DNA of 64,000 nt from Sulfolobales archaeon Acd1. GTDB taxonomy: Archaea > Thermoproteota > Thermoprotei_A > Sulfolobales > Sulfolobaceae. The notes below the pieces were generated by a model that was not told the DNA's origin, ran no database searches, and saw nothing but the letters and a program-made list of their open reading frames with translations. A program made the translations under genes and the position numbers. The stretch spans positions 1 through 64,000 of the forward strand of contig APJY01000001.1 in assembly GCA_000389735.1 (NCBI GenBank). Direction: 5' to 3'. Below are positions 61,010 to 64,000 of this stretch, one piece after another (within the stretch, counting starts at the first letter, position 1; each line of letters starts with the position of its first letter).

Positions 61010-61045
61010 TTCGTTTTTAACGAGGTAACTCAACTAAAAAGCGAG
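61010..61045. promoter_or_regulatory. Overlapping divergent promoters (GAT-QueC and helicase)
   Basis: Only 36 bases separate the two starts. A TATA box for GAT-QueC (minus-strand GCTTTTTAG, 61034-61042) is beside the helicase start, and one for the helicase (CGTTTTTAAC, 61012-61021) is beside the GAT-QueC start. Each is about 29 bases from its own start codon, so the two polymerases would exclude each other. Confidence 0.45.
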
Positions 61046-63262
61046 TTGGACGTTATCCAGACGGTTGAGGAACGCCTGTCCTACTTCGGAGCCAAGATCG
61101 CTCACATCCACAGGGAGACGTCCTTGGATCCCGACCCTGGACCCGAGGTGTCAGAGCTCAACGTGAGCCCCAAGATCAAGGCCGCCTTAGAGAGGCTGGG
61201 GATAAAGAGGCTCTACAAGTATCAGGCTGAGGCCTTAAACCTGATTCTGTCCGAGAGGAACGTCCTAATAGTCTCCGGCACGGGAACGGGGAAAACCGAG
61301 GCGTTTCTCATCCCCCTGCTGGAGCTGGCTTTGAAAAACGCGGAGAGGAGCGTCTTAATATACCCCACTAAGGCCCTCGGGAGGGATCAGCTGGCCAGGA
61401 TCTCGAGGTTCGCCAAGGAGCTGGGCCTAAGCGTTGGGGTCTTCGACGGGGACACGAAGAGCGAGGAGCGAAGGAGGTTGAGCGAACACCCTCCCGAGTT
61501 CCTCATAACGACGCCTGACATGCTCCACGTCGGCTTACCCCTGAGCGAAAGGTATAGGAAGCTCATAAGGGAAGCTCAGCATTTCGTGTTCGACGAGGTT
61601 CACGTATACGATGGGGTCTTAGCGTCTCACCTTAGGGCTCTCTCTGAGAGGATAAGGTCGTTCGACGAGGCCCATATAATCGGGGCGAGCGCCACCATAG
61701 GGACTACGGAGACTACCTTCTACGAGTTGTTCGGCACGGACGGCGTGATCCTGAGGGGTTCCCCCAGGAGGAAGGGGATGGCCGTTCACGTCCTGGTTAA
61801 CATAGGCCCTGCCAGCAGGTGGACGATAGCGGCTTACCTCATGGCGACCCTCATAAGGCTCGGACTCAGGACGATCGCCTTCGTTGACTCGCAGCAGATG
61901 GCGGAGGTGGCGGCGAAGCTGCTGGAGAGGTTCGGCGTTAACGTACCGGTCCACAGGGCTGGACTGAGGAGCGAGGAGAGGGTAGAGATAGAGAGGGGGC
62001 TGAAGGCGGGAACCCTGAGCGGGGTGGTTGCTACCCCAACTCTCGAGCTGGGCATAGACATAGGGGACTTGGACGCGGCGATAATGGTTACCAACCCGCC
62101 GTCCTTCGCCAAGTACCTTCAGAGGGCTGGAAGGGTAGGGAGAAGGGACAGGGTAGGCTACGTCTTCACCCTCCTTGGGGAAGACCCCATAGACAGCTAC
62201 TTCCTCAGGAACCCCCAGGCCTTCTTCAAAAGGGAGCTCCTCCCGCCCAGGGTCGAGACCTCCAACGAAGAGGTCCTAAGGGCTCACGCCGCAGCTTACT
62301 TGGCCGAAAAGCTCAGGGTCTCGCTGAGTTCGATCCCACCCGAGTGGGCCTCCGCTATTAGGAAATTGGGGGACGAAGGATTGGCCAGAATCACGGACGA
62401 CACCGCCTTCCCCACGCCAGCCGCGTTCGGTTACGTGAGGACGCTGAAGCTAAGGGGGACCGGCCCACTAGTCTCGCTCTATCACGGCGACAGGAAGATA
62501 GGCGAGAGGGAGCTCCCGGTTGCCCTTTACGACGTGTATCCGAGGGCGATTTACTACTCCAACAAGAGGACTTTCGTCGTCAAGTCGTTAGACCTGGACA
62601 AGCTCAGGGCGGATCTCGAGTTCGCGGGTGAGGTGGGGTACTACACCAGGCCGATGTACTCCCTTCACTTGGAGGAAGTCCACCCCATAATGGAAAGAAA
62701 GACGACGGAAGGGCTTAGGATAACCTACGCCAAGGTCAAGGTTAGGGAGGAGGTCAACGGGTTCTTCAAGTACTCGATAGGCGGGAAGGATGAGAGACCC
62801 GTGGAGGAAGAGCTTTACGACGAACCCATAGTCTTCTCGTATTGGACCAAGGGGATAGTCACGGTCTTCCCTTACCTGGAGGGGTTTACCGAGGTCGACG
62901 CCCTCGAGGCGTATCACGCGACGGAGCACGTCCTGATTTCCGCCGCGAGGGTCGCCGCCGGGGCGGGACAGACGGACCTCATGGGGATTAGCTACCCCTC
63001 CGGGCACGTGGCCATAATGGACTCAGCCATAGGCGGTTCTGGGGTCGCCAAGTTGCTTTACGAGAGGTTCGAGGTCGCCAGGAGGGTGGCCATAGACATA
63101 CTTTCCAAATGCACTTGCGAAGACGGCTGTCCCAACTGCGTCTATTCGCCCTATTGTGGAAGCGGTAACAAATACCTTTCTAGGAAGAAGTCATTAAAGC
63201 TCTTAACCTCTATAAACGCAAGTAACCACGACGAGGAGATCTGGGGCAATCCGGTGGTTTGA
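61046..63262 (+). CDS. DEAD/DEAH-box DNA helicase with C-terminal DUF1998 (MrfA/Hrq1/YprA-like)
   Basis: 738 residues from TTG 61046. SF2 motifs: Q-like LYKYQAEALNLI, motif I VSGTGTGKTEAFLIP, Ib TTPDML, motif II FDEVHVYDG, motif III ASATIG, and motif VI QRAGRVGRRDR. The C-terminal DUF1998 region carries a four-Cys cluster (CTCEDGCPNCVYSPYC) followed by LSRKKSLKLL. This matches the bacterial MrfA and yeast Hrq1 group, which unwinds DNA 3'-5' in crosslink or lesion repair. It is divergent from GAT-QueC with overlapping promoters. The next gene begins at the base after its stop. Confidence 0.92.
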   Translation: MDVIQTVEERLSYFGAKIAHIHRETSLDPDPGPEVSELNVSPKIKAALERLGIKRLYKYQAEALNLILSERNVLIVSGTGTGKTEAFLIPLLELALKNAERSVLIYPTKALGRDQLARISRFAKELGLSVGVFDGDTKSEERRRLSEHPPEFLITTPDMLHVGLPLSERYRKLIREAQHFVFDEVHVYDGVLASHLRALSERIRSFDEAHIIGASATIGTTETTFYELFGTDGVILRGSPRRKGMAVHVLVNIGPASRWTIAAYLMATLIRLGLRTIAFVDSQQMAEVAAKLLERFGVNVPVHRAGLRSEERVEIERGLKAGTLSGVVATPTLELGIDIGDLDAAIMVTNPPSFAKYLQRAGRVGRRDRVGYVFTLLGEDPIDSYFLRNPQAFFKRELLPPRVETSNEEVLRAHAAAYLAEKLRVSLSSIPPEWASAIRKLGDEGLARITDDTAFPTPAAFGYVRTLKLRGTGPLVSLYHGDRKIGERELPVALYDVYPRAIYYSNKRTFVVKSLDLDKLRADLEFAGEVGYYTRPMYSLHLEEVHPIMERKTTEGLRITYAKVKVREEVNGFFKYSIGGKDERPVEEELYDEPIVFSYWTKGIVTVFPYLEGFTEVDALEAYHATEHVLISAARVAAGAGQTDLMGISYPSGHVAIMDSAIGGSGVAKLLYERFEVARRVAIDILSKCTCEDGCPNCVYSPYCGSGNKYLSRKKSLKLLTSINASNHDEEIWGNPVV

Positions 63263-64000
63263 ATGCCCGCTAACGATAATAGCCTGGAGCTGGCGTTCTA
63301 CGGCCTCCTTAACAAGACGAGGTTTGGGCCGTTCCCGAAAAAGGTCGTCAAGGTCTCCAGCGAGAGCGACTTCAAGGAGGAAGGCGTTCCCAGATTCGAG
63401 AACTTCAGGGGCGCCCCCGGGGAGGTCGTTTACGACCTCAGGGACTTCAAGGGGATAGTGTCTTGGGACGATACTACCGTCACCGTGAGGGCTGGGACTA
63501 CCTGGGAGGAAGTGATCTCCCAATTCCCTGACGTGGCCTCTTACTCTGTCGCCGAGTTCTCGGTGGGGGGTTCCCTTTATTTCGGAGACCCCATTTTCGG
63601 GCTCAACGAGTTCAGGTCGCTTAAGTCCGCGCTCGCGGAGGTGACTTACTTCAAGGACGGCTCGGTGAAGACGGGACAGTACGAGGACGGCGGTATCCCC
63701 CTATTTATTCGGATTAAGAGGGAGAAAACTAAACTGATTTGGAAGGAGCTGATAACAAGAAACTTCAAGGACATCATCTCGCTCAGTGACGCTATTCTAA
63801 CCGCGCACGTGGCGCCCTTCAGGAGTCTAGAGGTATGGAAGACCGGTGATACCTTTCGTGTGATTGCCGTCTACACGCCCATCAGGGAGAGCCTCGTTGG
63901 TGCCGTTCTGTCCGCGCTCACGGGATGGACCGAGACGAGGCCGACCGGCCCCGAGTCCTTGAAGGGATTGGGATGGCCCCTTTACTGGTATTTCGGGATT
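63263..64000 (+). CDS. FAD-binding oxidoreductase (PCMH/GlcD-like), 5' part
   Basis: 246 codons are visible and the frame is still open at the window end. ATG 63263 follows the helicase stop directly (TGA then ATG), so the two are probably co-transcribed. PCMH-type elements: FPKKVVKVSSESDFKEEG, EVVYDLRDFKGIVSWDDTTVTVRAGTTWEEVI, and the flavin loop SVGGSLYFGDPIFGLNEF, followed by VTYFKDGSVKTG. Such enzymes oxidise 2-hydroxy acids or related substrates. The substrate domain is cut off, so the exact kind is open. Confidence 0.75.
   Translation, partial: MPANDNSLELAFYGLLNKTRFGPFPKKVVKVSSESDFKEEGVPRFENFRGAPGEVVYDLRDFKGIVSWDDTTVTVRAGTTWEEVISQFPDVASYSVAEFSVGGSLYFGDPIFGLNEFRSLKSALAEVTYFKDGSVKTGQYEDGGIPLFIRIKREKTKLIWKELITRNFKDIISLSDAILTAHVAPFRSLEVWKTGDTFRVIAVYTPIRESLVGAVLSALTGWTETRPTGPESLKGLGWPLYWYFGI

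Noticed and set aside
1-64000. CRISPR arrays, rRNA genes and replication origin
   Set aside because: I saw no regularly spaced short repeats, no rRNA sequence, and no Cdc6/Orc gene with origin-type repeats.

Overview
The window is archaeal and fits a thermoacidophilic member of the Sulfolobales (Thermoproteota). The evidence is a TATA-like box about 25-30 nt upstream of many starts with no Shine-Dalgarno (leaderless genes), heavy AGG/AGA and GTG-start use, an intron-bearing tRNA-Leu(CAA), a fused GAT-QueC archaeosine enzyme, a split GMP synthase, a DUF973 protein, UPF0282, an S53 protease and a solute-binding protein with a Ser/Thr-rich stalk and C-terminal anchor. Most of the DNA is GC-rich. 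Four stretches are visibly AT-rich and look acquired: about 5.1-6.15 kb, 17.8-21.6 kb, 32.06-33.12 kb and 50.94-52.1 kb. I cannot assign a genus.

Layout. 0-5 kb: a tandemly duplicated methyltransferase, two MFS transporters, a DedA protein. 5-6.5 kb: an AT-rich MscS channel gene bracketed by a perfect 45-bp direct repeat, beside a broken gene fragment. 6.5-13.7 kb: a complete peptide/sugar ABC importer operon (binding protein, two permeases, two ATPases). 13.7-17 kb: a class II glutamine amidotransferase, a large surface protein and tRNA-Leu. 17-22 kb: a DUF255/thioredoxin-domain gene cut in two by an AT-rich five-gene polyphosphate-type operon (SixA, Ppx/GppA, two thymidylate-kinase-like proteins, CHAD). 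22-31 kb: a frameshifted UspA gene, then five co-directional genes: ABC-2 ATPase and permease, anchored S53 protease, PNGase A-type deglycosidase and a PPP phosphatase.

31-37 kb: surface-polysaccharide genes (flippase, two GT2 enzymes), CBS proteins and GuaA subunit B, with a decayed second copy of the CBS-flippase segment. 37-42 kb: late cobalamin synthesis (CobQ, CbiB, CobS) with an MhpD-like hydratase and a zinc alcohol dehydrogenase. 42-50.6 kb: PUA protein, SelD/AIR-synthase-like protein behind a 21-bp perfect palindrome, ornithine cyclodeaminase, aminotransferase, histone-deacetylase family protein, a very small TnpB-like protein, a second class II amidotransferase, an RNase Z-like hydrolase. 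50.6-53.6 kb: gene debris, DUF973, a 2H-phosphoesterase/metallophosphoesterase fusion, a kinase remnant. 53.6-64 kb: ribokinase, GT2, UPF0282, VIT1, GAT-QueC divergent from a DUF1998 helicase, and the start of an FAD oxidoreductase running off the window.

The main story is genome flux: several genes are interrupted, duplicated or frameshifted, often beside AT-rich blocks. Some small indels could be assembly errors, so the frameshift findings need read-level checks. The most coherent functional set is the protease/deglycosidase operon, and the most striking rearrangement is the polyphosphate operon sitting inside the DUF255 gene.
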